Part shown: piece by piece, positions 30,647 to 40,984 of the stretch
How the letters are laid out: the number at the start of each line of letters is the position of its first letter
Numbering within the stretch: the first letter of the stretch is position 1
Assembly: GCF_031312595.1 (NCBI RefSeq)
Contig: NZ_CP133592.1
Coordinates: 1,984,001 to 2,048,000, forward strand
DNA: 64,000 nucleotides
Source of the DNA: Methanolobus sediminis
GTDB taxonomy: Archaea; Halobacteriota; Methanosarcinia; Methanosarcinales; Methanosarcinaceae
Direction: 5' to 3'
The notes under the pieces: generated by a model
Database searches by the model: none
What the model saw: the letters and a program-made list of their open reading frames with translations, nothing else
Told to the model about the DNA's origin: nothing
Made by a program: the position numbers and the translations under genes

Positions 30647-31693
30647 TCACTGTTTTTTAGGTACATATATACAGTATGGCTCTTCTTCCAGATAGTCGCC
30701 TGTGGCAGCATAAGCACGTGCACGACAGCCTCCGCATACTGTATTATATTCGCATATTCCACACTTTCCCTTGAGTTTTGAGACATCACGCAGGTCGTTG
30801 AATACTTTAGAATTCTCCCAGATATCCTTAAAACTCTGCTCTTTTATGTTTCCGGCAAGTGCAGGAAGGTATCCGCAAGGGTAAACGTCTCCTGTGCTTG
30901 ATATAAAACAAAAGCCAGTTCCTCCAAGACATCCCTTTGTCATTGCTTCGTAACCATGGGTCTTGACACTTATTTCAATTCCTTCCTTCTCTGCACGCTG
31001 ACGCATTATCCTGAAATAATGGGGCGCACAGGTTGCTTTGAGTTGAATGCCTGCATCCTTTTGTCTGTCGTAGAACCAGTTGAGTATCCTTTCATATTCT
31101 ACTGGCGGGATTTCATCATTCTCAAGCTCTTTACCTCTGCCGGTTGGTACAAGCAGGAAGATATGAAGGGCGTCTGCACCAAGTTCCTTTGCCATTTCCA
31201 GTATGGATGGAATTTCATCAATGGTGCGTTTTGTGATGGTTGGGTTTATCTGGAAGCCTATGCCTGCGTCTTTAAGGTTCTCTATGCCATTCAGTGCACC
31301 ATCAAATGCTCCGGGCATGCAACGGAAGTCATCGTGCGTTTTGGAACTTGAACCGTCAAGGCTTATACTTACTCTTTGTATGCCAACACTTTTGATTTTG
31401 TCTGCCATTTCTGGTGTGACCAAAGTTCCGTTTGTTGCCATGGCAACACGCAGACCTTTTTCCGTGGCATATTTTGCAATCTCGAATATGTCATCCCTTA
31501 CCAGTGGTTCCCCACCACTTAGTATGAGTATTGGGTTTCCCATTTCCTTTATTTCATCTATTAAATGGAGTGCTTCTTCAGTTGTAAGTTCGCCCTCAGG
31601 TTTTTTCTCAGTGGATGAACCTCTGCAGTGTTTGCACGAAAGGTTACATCCTGCTGTTGTTTCCCAGGCAATGAGTCTTGGAGGTTTTACCAT
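30647..31693 (-). CDS. ahbD: Radical SAM heme synthase AhbD
   Basis: A 348-residue radical SAM/SPASM enzyme. The radical SAM cluster is TAGCNLSCKHCRGSS (CxxxCxxC, about residues 15-22), followed by ILSGGEPLVRDD. The C-terminal cluster region GKCGICEYNTVCGGCRARAY followed by ATGDYLEEEPYCIY is characteristic of AhbD, which oxidatively decarboxylates the two propionates of iron-coproporphyrin III to make heme b. It is first in the minus-strand heme run, directly upstream of the siroheme decarboxylase genes. The middle Ahb step (AhbC) is not in this window. Confidence 0.9.
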   Translation of the reverse strand: MVKPPRLIAWETTAGCNLSCKHCRGSSTEKKPEGELTTEEALHLIDEIKEMGNPILILSGGEPLVRDDIFEIAKYATEKGLRVAMATNGTLVTPEMADKIKSVGIQRVSISLDGSSSKTHDDFRCMPGAFDGALNGIENLKDAGIGFQINPTITKRTIDEIPSILEMAKELGADALHIFLLVPTGRGKELENDEIPPVEYERILNWFYDRQKDAGIQLKATCAPHYFRIMRQRAEKEGIEISVKTHGYEAMTKGCLGGTGFCFISSTGDVYPCGYLPALAGNIKEQSFKDIWENSKVFNDLRDVSKLKGKCGICEYNTVCGGCRARAYAATGDYLEEEPYCIYVPKKQ

Positions 31694-31733
31694 AATTGAT
31701 CATGAATGTTTTTTGTTCGTATGTCGACTTATA

Positions 31734-31748
31734 TTACCTATTTATAGG
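31734..31748 (-). promoter_or_regulatory. Promoter of the ahb/hem run (TATA box)
   Basis: On the minus strand CCTATAAATAGG lies 45-55 bases before the ahbD start, giving an expected start near 31713 and a short leader. Confidence 0.5.
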
Positions 31749-31802
31749 ATGGGACTATACTACTGCACACCCATATTAATACTTGATTATCAGGCTGAGC
31801 CA

Positions 31803-31817
31803 TCAATCTATAAATTG
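31803..31817 (+). promoter_or_regulatory. Promoter of the ccmD-ccmE-polyprenyl synthase unit
   Basis: CAATCTATAAATTGG has a TATA-box core; initiation near 31840 would precede the CcmD-like frame by about 60 bases. It is divergent from the heme-run promoter. Confidence 0.45.
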
Positions 31818-31900
31818 GTCTATTCGTGCCTGATTATTGATGGAAGGGTTCGTCTTAATGCCTATGACGAACAAATAGGCTGATATAGAGGTGATTCTTT

Positions 31901-32023
31901 ATAGGCGCGTTAGAGATTGCATTTGCAATTATGTGGATTACATTGCTGGCGTATGCAGTATATGTTATTAGTTCCCGCAGAAAGCTGGTGCTTCAATGTA
32001 GTAAGACAGAAAATTTATCCTGA
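31901..32023 (+). CDS. CcmD-like small membrane peptide (start uncertain)
   Basis: An unlisted frame of about 40 residues: IGALEIAFAIMWITLLAYAV, then YVISSRRKLVLQCSKTENLS and stop. One membrane helix is followed by a basic RRK-L segment, with Trp and Tyr at the helix ends. This W-x-x-x-x-x-Y...RR-K-L layout matches CcmD, the tiny subunit of the System I heme exporter that helps release heme-loaded CcmE. CcmE begins 26 bases later. There is no ATG/GTG/TTG at the start of the helix: an in-frame stop is at 31892, GAGGTG (31888-31893) would serve an ATA at 31901, and the first ATG is at 31931 inside the helix. Confidence 0.5.
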   Translation: MGALEIAFAIMWITLLAYAVYVISSRRKLVLQCSKTENLS

Positions 32024-32049
32024 TAATCGATCATTGTAGGGTGCTTCCT

Positions 32050-32430
32050 ATGGATAAAACACAAAAAACGATAGTTGCAGTTGCTTTCATTGCCGTTGTT
32101 GGTTTTGTAGGTCTCTGGAATGTTGACCTTTCACAGGGATATCATATGGTATCTGATATATCCCAGAACTCAGCGGAGTTTGTAGGGCATGATGTCAACA
32201 CAATGGGCATGATCAAGAATGGAACTCTTGATATTTCTACTGATGGCACTTTTTTTGCACTTCAGGATCTTGAAGAACCTTCTTATGAGATTTATGTGGA
32301 ATATACCGGTTCTCTCCCGGCCAATCTTGCAGAGGGGCAAAGTGTTAGTATAAGCGGAAAAATGCTTTCTCCAACCATGGTTGAAGCAAGCCAGATAGTT
32401 ATGAGTTGTCCTTCAAAATATTCAGAATAA
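32050..32430 (+). CDS. ccmE: CcmE heme chaperone, archaeal CxxxY type
   Basis: A 126-residue protein with an N-terminal membrane anchor (about 7-25) and a beta-barrel (OB-fold) domain facing the outside. It has the CcmE core motifs VGHDVNTMGMIKNG and ISGKMLSPTMVEASQIV. The heme-binding residue, His in bacterial CcmE, is replaced here by Cys120 in CPSKY (CxxxY), as in the known archaeal variant of cytochrome c maturation System I. It carries heme to apocytochromes c. ATG at 32050 with AGGGTG upstream is preferred over a GTG 9 bases earlier. Its place beside the heme genes and the CcmD-like frame is telling. Confidence 0.88.
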   Translation: MDKTQKTIVAVAFIAVVGFVGLWNVDLSQGYHMVSDISQNSAEFVGHDVNTMGMIKNGTLDISTDGTFFALQDLEEPSYEIYVEYTGSLPANLAEGQSVSISGKMLSPTMVEASQIVMSCPSKYSE

Positions 32431-32442
32431 ACAGGCGTGGTT

Positions 32443-33312
32443 ATGGTGCAAATAGAAGATCTGGACGAATATCAGCTGATTAAGATTGCCAAGGATGATA
32501 TAGTTCATTCTATGGATGATAGTTCCCAGATGAAAAAGATGCTTATGCACATATGCAGTTCCGGTGGAAAGAATATCCGTCCTGTTATGCTCATATTATG
32601 TACTGAAATGTGCGGGGGTAATTCTGCGGAAGGTGTCAAGGCTGCACTTGCGATTGAATTTATTCATTCTGCATCTCTTATTCATGATGATGTGCTTGAT
32701 GGAGGTCTTGTGCGTCGTGGTGTTGAATCAGCACACAAAAAATATGGAATCCCTGCAGCGATACTATGTGGTGATTTTCTTATATCCAAGGCAATATCTC
32801 TTATTTCCGGTTACGGAAACAATGCAGTAAATGAATTCGGTCGGGCTGGAATGTATATGGCTGAAGGTGAAACCATTGATATTTCAAGCGTTGATGATGA
32901 ATTCAGGGAAAAGAACTACTTTGAGTGTATTGGTAAAAAGACCGGTTCCCTTTTTGCTGCCAGTGCTGCAATAGGTGCTTATGTTGCAGAAGCGGATTCT
33001 GAGACTGCCAAAAAATTAAGGTCTTTTGGTGAAAATGTAGGTAATGCATATCAAATAGTTGATGACCTGCTTGAGTATCTAAATGAACTTGAAGATAAGA
33101 GTTCTACTTATGAATCAGTTACATTGCCTCTTATTTATAGAAGATCCATGGATCACGATAAGGCTGTAGAGAAAACTTTAGAACAGGTCCGTATTTGTGT
33201 TAAAAATGCAAAAGATATCCTTGCCACATTCCCACCTTCTGATGCAAGGAATAAACTGGAGTTAATAACTGACCTTATTACAGTAGATATGCTTCCTATT
33301 GATATCCTTTAA
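32443..33312 (+). CDS. Polyprenyl diphosphate synthase with altered second Asp motif
   Basis: A 289-residue trans-prenyltransferase. It shows GGKNIRP (41-47), the first aspartate motif HDDVLD (82-86, DDxxD), KKTGSLF (165-171) and a second motif changed to DDLLE (207-211) in place of DDxxD. Such enzymes extend isoprenyl diphosphates by C5 units. The altered second motif resembles the divergent long-chain synthases of Methanosarcina, where the pentaprenyl tail of methanophenazine is made; product length cannot be read here. It is 12 bases after ccmE and 35 bases before a radical SAM gene, suggesting a role in electron carrier synthesis. Confidence 0.78.
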   Translation: MVQIEDLDEYQLIKIAKDDIVHSMDDSSQMKKMLMHICSSGGKNIRPVMLILCTEMCGGNSAEGVKAALAIEFIHSASLIHDDVLDGGLVRRGVESAHKKYGIPAAILCGDFLISKAISLISGYGNNAVNEFGRAGMYMAEGETIDISSVDDEFREKNYFECIGKKTGSLFAASAAIGAYVAEADSETAKKLRSFGENVGNAYQIVDDLLEYLNELEDKSSTYESVTLPLIYRRSMDHDKAVEKTLEQVRICVKNAKDILATFPPSDARNKLELITDLITVDMLPIDIL

Positions 33313-33347
33313 TTTTATTCAATTTTATTCAATTACCAGGTGACTTC

Positions 33348-34538
33348 ATGAGGGTTTATGATAAATCAGTAATTAAAGTAAATGCCAGCACTGAAAACGG
33401 ACGAGTGGTCCTTGACACAGAGGGTCCGCTATCTCCTGTTGCAAAACCTATTATAAAACGCATCAACAAGATCTTTCTTGAAGAGAAACCCATATACTCC
33501 GATGAGGAAAATATAATATTCTCTACGTGGGCTCCTCCGATGCCGGGTGACATCTTTAAAAGGATGATCAGTGCCCAGGTAGCTTCTATATTAAAGAAGA
33601 GAGTGCCTGATCAGTTTTCAATAGGAATTACCACTCATTGTCCTTATGATTGTATTCACTGTGGTGCAGCCGGTACTGTGGCAGACCCAATTCTGACTGC
33701 TGATGAAATTAATAGTGCTATTGCCCAGTCACTTGATCTTGGTTCATATTATATTGCTTTTGATGGTGGAGAAACTCTGCTCAGGAAAGACCTTGAGCAA
33801 ATGATTGCTAAGGTGGACAAGTCCCGTGCAATAGTTTCGTGTTTCACATCAGGTTTCAGTCTGACTGAGCAAAGAGCAAGGGATCTGAAAGCAGCGGGTC
33901 TTTTTTCAGCACACTTAAGTCTGGATAGTCCTGATGAGGCAGAACATAATCGTGTAAGGAATCGTGAAGGGGCTTTCCAGAACACTGTCAATGGTATCAG
34001 GCACATTGTCAATGCTGGTATTCTTGCAGATCTTTTTGTAGTTGTTTCACCTCACAATATTGATGATCTCGATGGCTTCTACAATTTTGCAGCAGATATG
34101 GGTATGCAGGAAATGTCGATCTATGAGATCATCGCTGTGGGACGCTGGCTGGAACATGAAGACGAGGTAATAAGTTCCAGGGATGTTGACAGGCTTGGAA
34201 AATTCCAGAAATCAATGAACAATAGAAAGGATGGTCCAAGAGTAACTTCGTTCCCTAATTTCATGGGTCCTGATGAGTTTGGTTGTTTTGCAGGTAGAAG
34301 GTGGATGCATACAACAGCAGGTGGGGATGTTTTACCATGTGCTTATACTCCTCTGTCATTCGGGAATATTCGTGAGGAAAAACTTGCTGCTATATGGGAA
34401 AGAATGGGCAAGCATGAAGCATATAATTGCTCTGCAGATTACTGTATGATGCGCAACCCTGAATTCCGGAGCAAATATATCCACACTATACCGGAAGGAA
34501 CACAGCTTCCGGTCAGGCTAGATAAGTTTATGCATTAA
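33348..34538 (+). CDS. Unassigned radical SAM protein linked to polyprenyl synthase
   Basis: A 396-residue protein. An N-terminal extension of about 95 residues precedes the radical SAM cluster THCPYDCIHCGAAG (CxxxCxxC, near residues 101-108), then YYIAFDGGETLLRKD (GGE SAM site). The C-terminal part has VLPCAYTPLSFGNI and NCSADYCMMRNPEF, a SPASM-like set of cysteines for an extra iron-sulfur cluster. It is not AhbC or AhbD, whose N-termini and cysteine spacing differ. AGGTGA precedes the ATG. Its neighbour, a polyprenyl synthase, suggests action on a prenylated redox carrier such as methanophenazine, or on a membrane lipid; this is inference. Confidence 0.75.
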   Translation: MRVYDKSVIKVNASTENGRVVLDTEGPLSPVAKPIIKRINKIFLEEKPIYSDEENIIFSTWAPPMPGDIFKRMISAQVASILKKRVPDQFSIGITTHCPYDCIHCGAAGTVADPILTADEINSAIAQSLDLGSYYIAFDGGETLLRKDLEQMIAKVDKSRAIVSCFTSGFSLTEQRARDLKAAGLFSAHLSLDSPDEAEHNRVRNREGAFQNTVNGIRHIVNAGILADLFVVVSPHNIDDLDGFYNFAADMGMQEMSIYEIIAVGRWLEHEDEVISSRDVDRLGKFQKSMNNRKDGPRVTSFPNFMGPDEFGCFAGRRWMHTTAGGDVLPCAYTPLSFGNIREEKLAAIWERMGKHEAYNCSADYCMMRNPEFRSKYIHTIPEGTQLPVRLDKFMH

Positions 34539-34541
34539 TTG

Positions 34542-34571
34542 TATGTAATCATTATTCATTATGATTACATA
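34542..34571 (+). terminator. Long inverted repeat after the radical SAM gene
   Basis: TATGTAATCAT-8-ATGATTACATA is a perfect 11-bp inverted repeat starting 4 bases after the stop codon. It may end the ccm/prenyl transcript or bind a protein ahead of the ATP synthase promoter. Confidence 0.5.
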
Positions 34572-34671
34572 ATTATCGCAATCAGGAGGATTTATTTATT
34601 AGATAGAATCTGTTGTAAAATCTTCCTATATCATGATAAATCATGATTATTGATGGCTCGCTAGTGTCTGG

Positions 34672-34692
34672 AAAACCGAATACTTTATATGT
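34672..34692 (+). promoter_or_regulatory. ATP synthase operon promoter
   Basis: CCGAATACTTTATATG holds a purine-rich BRE and a TATA box; initiation near 34712 leaves a 45-base leader before ahaH. GCTAG/CTAGC repeats flank the box. Confidence 0.55.
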
Positions 34693-34756
34693 GAGCTAGC
34701 AATAGGAGAAGTTGATTTATTCGGGATAATTAGCAATTCATCACATGAGGATTAGC

Positions 34757-35075
34757 ATGGCCAAAGAAAAAATCTTGTCGGAAATCAAAGAAGCAGAAGA
34801 CAATGCACGCAAAATGGTTGACGACGGTAAGAAAAAGAAAAATGACCGTATCGCCAGTGCACGTGCCGAGGCCAGGGAAATCATAAAACAGGCCGAGGTT
34901 GATGCACAAAAATCTGCACAAAGTGCAATGAAATCTGCAGAAGAGTCAATCGCTTCAGATAAAGCAAAGATCATCGAAGGTGGAGAAAGTGAAGCTAAAG
35001 CTATAGCATCCGCTGCTTCTTCCAAGGTAGATGAAGCTGTCGAGTTACTTATAAACGAATTCGAGAGGGCAATAC

Positions 35076-35083
<8 letters not shown>
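34757..35083 (+). CDS. ahaH: A-type ATP synthase subunit H
   Basis: A 108-residue, highly charged coiled-coil protein (KILSEIKEAEDNARKMVDDG onward, heptad pattern through residue 95). Subunit H pairs with subunit E to form the peripheral stalk that holds the A1 head still against rotation. The ATG at 34757 is chosen because GAGG lies 6 bases upstream; the ATG at 34745 would overlap that site. First gene of the nine-to-ten gene operon; its stop overlaps ahaI by 8 bases. Confidence 0.9.
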
Positions 35084-37275
<2,192 letters not shown>

Positions 37276-37321
37276 TTTAAGGGCGTATTTTTCGCTCTTA
37301 AATTTTCCAAAGGTGTTGAGC

Positions 37322-37873
37322 ATGGGACTAGAAACTGTTGTTAAAGATATCATGGATGCTGCACACGCAGAAGTTTCCAAACTGGATTCTGAAGCAGATG
37401 CAGAAGTAGCCTTGATTCTGGATGATGCAAAACAGAATGCCAAACGAATTATGGGTGAACGTCTTGCAAAAGCAGAAGATGATATTAAAAAGATAAGGCA
37501 GCAAGATATATCCAGTGCAAATCTTGAAGTGAAGCGCACATTGCTCAATGCACGCAAGGAAATACTCGAAAAAGTATATGTCCAGGCTGTAGAAACCATA
37601 TCTGGTTTTTCTCCAGAGAAAAATGAAGAACTCCTCAAGGAACTCATTACAGAATATGAGGCAAACGGTAGTAAGATTTATTCTAATGCTGAATCCGAGG
37701 AGCTTGTCAAGAAGTTATCTTCTCTCGAATACGCAGGTAACATCGATTGTCTCGGTGGCGTTGCTATCGAGAATGAAGATGGTACTATCAGATTGGATTA
37801 TACTTACGATGTTCTCCTTAATAGCGTGAATGAGCGGTTGTTGAAACAGACATCTGATATCTTATTCGGGTGA
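37322..37873 (+). CDS. ahaE: A-type ATP synthase subunit E
   Basis: A 183-residue protein: N-terminal coiled coil (about 1-95, rich in Ala, Asp, Lys) and a globular C-terminal domain ending YTYDVLLNSVNERLLKQTSD. It pairs with H in the peripheral stalk. The ATG at 37322 with AGGTG 6 bases upstream is preferred to a GTG at 37313. The C-terminal GGVAIENEDGTIRLDYTYD motif is typical of E subunits of V- and A-type enzymes. Lies between ahaK and ahaC, the usual order. Confidence 0.93.
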   Translation: MGLETVVKDIMDAAHAEVSKLDSEADAEVALILDDAKQNAKRIMGERLAKAEDDIKKIRQQDISSANLEVKRTLLNARKEILEKVYVQAVETISGFSPEKNEELLKELITEYEANGSKIYSNAESEELVKKLSSLEYAGNIDCLGGVAIENEDGTIRLDYTYDVLLNSVNERLLKQTSDILFG

Positions 37874-37880
37874 TTTCTAA

Positions 37881-38957
37881 ATGCAGCTGTTGCAGAAATT
37901 TAAGCGTGGTAATTCCAAAAAGTCCCTGTCAAAGGGTCATGCGAATTATGCATATACCGTAGCACGTGTACGTGCAATGAAAAGTAAGCTTCTGCCAAAG
38001 GAGACCTATCCTAGGCTCATGAACATGAGCATTGACGAAATTACCAGATTCATTGAAGAATCTGAGTATAAAGTGGATATCGATCAACTGGCAAGGCAAT
38101 ATGAAGGCGTGGATCTTATTGAGCATGCCCTTAACAGGAATCTCGCAGAGACCTTCACGAAGTTACTCAATATTTCAGAAGGTGATGTGAATTTCCTTAT
38201 AGGCGAAAAACTCAAAAAGTATGATATCTGGAATATTAAAACCATTCTGCGTGGTAAATATTGTAATGCATCTACAGAAGAGATTCTTGATGCAATTGTT
38301 GCAGCAGGAAGGCTGAATTATACTTACCTTTCAGAACTTGCAGCAAAAGCAACTTATGAGGATGTCATCTCTGAGCTTGCAAATACGGAATATTACCCGA
38401 TATTAAAGAACTATGATGGTACTAATCTTTCTGAGATTGAGAATAAGCTTGATAAAATGTACTATGCCGGTTTGTTTGAAGCAGTCGGTGGATCAAAGTC
38501 TAAAGATCGCAAGCTGTTCGAGGAATTCACCAGGATGGGTATTGATCTGAAAAACCTTATTACTCTCTTCCGTTTGAAGAAGTCAGGAATAACTGACTCC
38601 GAAGCAATGGATTTGATGATTGAAGGTGGATTAAAGTGCAACCTTAAAGAAACTGGAAAAATGTTGCCACTTTCCTTTGCAGATTTTGTATCTGAGCTGG
38701 AAAGTAATCCTTACTGGGATGTTATTTCAGATATCGTAAAACCTGATATGACTTCATTGCTTGATGTCGAGACCAAGCTGAAAAAGCACAGGCTTAAATC
38801 TGCAGCAAGCTTCTCACATGTTTATCCGAATTCAATTGTACCAATCATGGACTACATGCTAAGTAAGCAGAACGAGATAAGCAACTTACGGATCATTATT
38901 CGTGGAAAAGCTGCCAACCTAGAAGATGATGTAATCAAAGAGCAGTTGGTGATCTGA
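37881..38957 (+). CDS. ahaC: A-type ATP synthase subunit C
   Basis: A 358-residue, mainly helical protein of the V-type subunit d/C family. It begins [20 protein letters not shown], the usual start, and ends [20 protein letters not shown]. It forms the funnel that sits on the c ring and links it to the central shaft (D and F). Its stop overlaps the start of ahaF by one base (TGATG), showing coupled translation. Length is standard. Confidence 0.94.
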   Translation: MQLLQKFKRGNSKKSLSKGHANYAYTVARVRAMKSKLLPKETYPRLMNMSIDEITRFIEESEYKVDIDQLARQYEGVDLIEHALNRNLAETFTKLLNISEGDVNFLIGEKLKKYDIWNIKTILRGKYCNASTEEILDAIVAAGRLNYTYLSELAAKATYEDVISELANTEYYPILKNYDGTNLSEIENKLDKMYYAGLFEAVGGSKSKDRKLFEEFTRMGIDLKNLITLFRLKKSGITDSEAMDLMIEGGLKCNLKETGKMLPLSFADFVSELESNPYWDVISDIVKPDMTSLLDVETKLKKHRLKSAASFSHVYPNSIVPIMDYMLSKQNEISNLRIIIRGKAANLEDDVIKEQLVI

Positions 38958-39256
38958 TGGAATTAGCAGTGGTCGGCAAAAGTGAGTTTGTAACAGGTTT
39001 CAGGCTTGCTGGTGTCAAAAAGATATTTGAAGTTAATAATGGCGAACTTGAGCCTGCTGTAGAGAAAATACTTGAGGATCGAGAAGTCGGCATTCTGATA
39101 ATGCACGGTGATGATCTGAGTGGACTACCGGAGATGTTGAGAAACACTATCAGCGATTCTGTTGAGCCAACTGTTGTGACTCTCGGTGGTAGTGGTGAAA
39201 GTTCGAACTTAAGGGAAAAAATAAAGCAATCGGTAGGTGTAGATCTGTGGAAATGA
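38957..39256 (+). CDS. ahaF: A-type ATP synthase subunit F
   Basis: A 99-residue alpha/beta protein beginning [20 protein letters not shown], with [14 protein letters not shown] in the middle, the normal F-subunit pattern. It binds subunit D in the central shaft and can modulate ATP hydrolysis. It is coupled to ahaC by a one-base overlap and overlaps ahaA by 10 bases if the GTG start of ahaA is used. Confidence 0.93.
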   Translation: MELAVVGKSEFVTGFRLAGVKKIFEVNNGELEPAVEKILEDREVGILIMHGDDLSGLPEMLRNTISDSVEPTVVTLGGSGESSNLREKIKQSVGVDLWK

Positions 39257-40983
39257 AAGGTGAAATTTATCGTGTGGCCGGACCTGTCGTTACTATCATG
39301 GGTATCAAGCCAAAGATGTACGATGTGGTGCACGTTGGTCACGAAGGTCTTATGGGTGAAGTTATCAGAATTAAAGGTGACAAAGCTACTGTTCAGGTAT
39401 ACGAGGATACATCTGGTATCAAGCCAGGTGAGCCTGTAGTGAACACTGGAATGTCCCTCTCTGTAGAACTCGGTCCAGGTTTATTAGAAAGTATTTATGA
39501 TGGTATTCAGAGACCTCTGAAAGTTCTCCAGGAAAAGATGGGAGACTTCATTAGCAGAGGTGTAACTGCAAACGGTCTTGACCGTGAAAAAGTATGGGAG
39601 TTCAAGCCTGTAGTAACAAGTGGTGACTCCGTAAAGGGCGGTCAGACAATAGGTGTCGTACAGGAGACAATGAACGTTGAGCACAAGATCATGGTGCCAC
39701 CAACAGTTTCCGGTACAATTGAAGAAATAAAGTCAGGAAAGTTCAAGGTAGACGAAACAATCTGTGTACTCACAGACGGTACCGAAATTTCCATGATGCA
39801 GAAGTGGCCTGTAAGAATGCCACGTCCAGTAGAGAAGAAGTTCATTCCAAGAAAACCTCTTATTACAGGTCAGAGAATTCTTGATGGTCTCTTCCCTGTA
39901 GCAAAAGGCGGAACTGCAGCTATCCCTGGTCCATTTGGTTCAGGAAAGACTGTTACACAGCAGCAGCTTGCAAAGTGGAGTGACACTGACATTGTAGTAT
40001 ATATTGGATGTGGAGAACGTGGAAACGAGATGGCTGATGTACTGAACGAGTTCCCTGAACTTCAGGACCCTAAAACAGGTCGTCCACTCATGGAACGTAC
40101 AGTTCTTATCGCAAACACATCCAACATGCCTGTAGCAGCTCGTGAAGCATCTGTTTACACCGGTATCACAATCGCAGAATACTATCGTGACATGGGATAC
40201 GATGTATCACTTATGGCTGACTCTTCATCCAGATGGGCAGAAGCAATGAGAGAAATTTCCTCAAGGCTTGAAGAAATGCCTGGTGAAGAAGGTTATCCTG
40301 CATACCTTTCTGCAAGGCTCTCTGAGTTCTATGAGCGTGCAGGTGCAGTAAAGTCACTTTCAGCAGAAGAAGGTTCAATCACAGTTATTGGTGCAGTATC
40401 ACCACCTGGTGGTGACTTCTCAGAGCCTGTTACACAGAACACCCTCCGTATTGTAAAAGTGTTCTGGGCGCTGGATGCAAAACTTGCACAGAGGAGACAC
40501 TTCCCATCAATTAACTGGCTTACAAGTTACAGTCTGTACACCCAGGGTCTTTCTGACTGGTTTGGAGAGAATGTTGCACCTGACTGGGTACCACTCAGAG
40601 ACAATGCAATGGATCTTCTCCAGCAGGAATCCGAACTTCAGGAAATCGTACAGCTCGTTGGTTCCGATGCACTTCCGGAAGACCAGCAGCTTATTCTCGA
40701 GATCTGCCGTATGCTCAGGGAATACTTCCTCCAGCAGAACGCATACCACCCTGTTGACACATACTGTCCATTCGACAAGCAGTACAAATTGCTCAAAGCA
40801 ATCTCCAAGTACAGTGATATGGCACAGGCAGCACTGGAATCAGGCATACCAATGAAGGATATCCTTTCAGTTGAGTCAAAGGACGATCTTGCAAAGGTCA
40901 AGTTCGAAGAGGACTTTGAAAGCGCACTGAATGTTGTTCTGGACAAGATGGACAAGGAATTTGCAGCACTTGGAGGCAACTAA
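39247..40983 (+). CDS. ahaA: A-type ATP synthase catalytic subunit A
   Basis: A 578-residue catalytic subunit. The P-loop is [12 protein letters not shown] (about residue 235), followed by the catalytic Glu region [13 protein letters not shown] and the [12 protein letters not shown] segment. The roughly 90-residue non-homologous insertion of A/V-type catalytic subunits lies before the P-loop (about 110-200). The GTG start is chosen because it gives [14 protein letters not shown], the family N-terminus; the ATG two codons later is the alternative. It pairs with AhaB in the A3B3 head. Confidence 0.97.
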   Translation: MEMKGEIYRVAGPVVTIMGIKPKMYDVVHVGHEGLMGEVIRIKGDKATVQVYEDTSGIKPGEPVVNTGMSLSVELGPGLLESIYDGIQRPLKVLQEKMGDFISRGVTANGLDREKVWEFKPVVTSGDSVKGGQTIGVVQETMNVEHKIMVPPTVSGTIEEIKSGKFKVDETICVLTDGTEISMMQKWPVRMPRPVEKKFIPRKPLITGQRILDGLFPVAKGGTAAIPGPFGSGKTVTQQQLAKWSDTDIVVYIGCGERGNEMADVLNEFPELQDPKTGRPLMERTVLIANTSNMPVAAREASVYTGITIAEYYRDMGYDVSLMADSSSRWAEAMREISSRLEEMPGEEGYPAYLSARLSEFYERAGAVKSLSAEEGSITVIGAVSPPGGDFSEPVTQNTLRIVKVFWALDAKLAQRRHFPSINWLTSYSLYTQGLSDWFGENVAPDWVPLRDNAMDLLQQESELQEIVQLVGSDALPEDQQLILEICRMLREYFLQQNAYHPVDTYCPFDKQYKLLKAISKYSDMAQAALESGIPMKDILSVESKDDLAKVKFEEDFESALNVVLDKMDKEFAALGGN

Positions 40984-40984
40984 A

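Noticed and set aside
33348-34538. Radical SAM gene considered as the missing AhbC
   Set aside because: AhbC has its CxxxCxxC cluster near the N-terminus with a different surrounding motif (WNMTRRCNLKC-type); here a 95-residue extension precedes CPYDCIHC.
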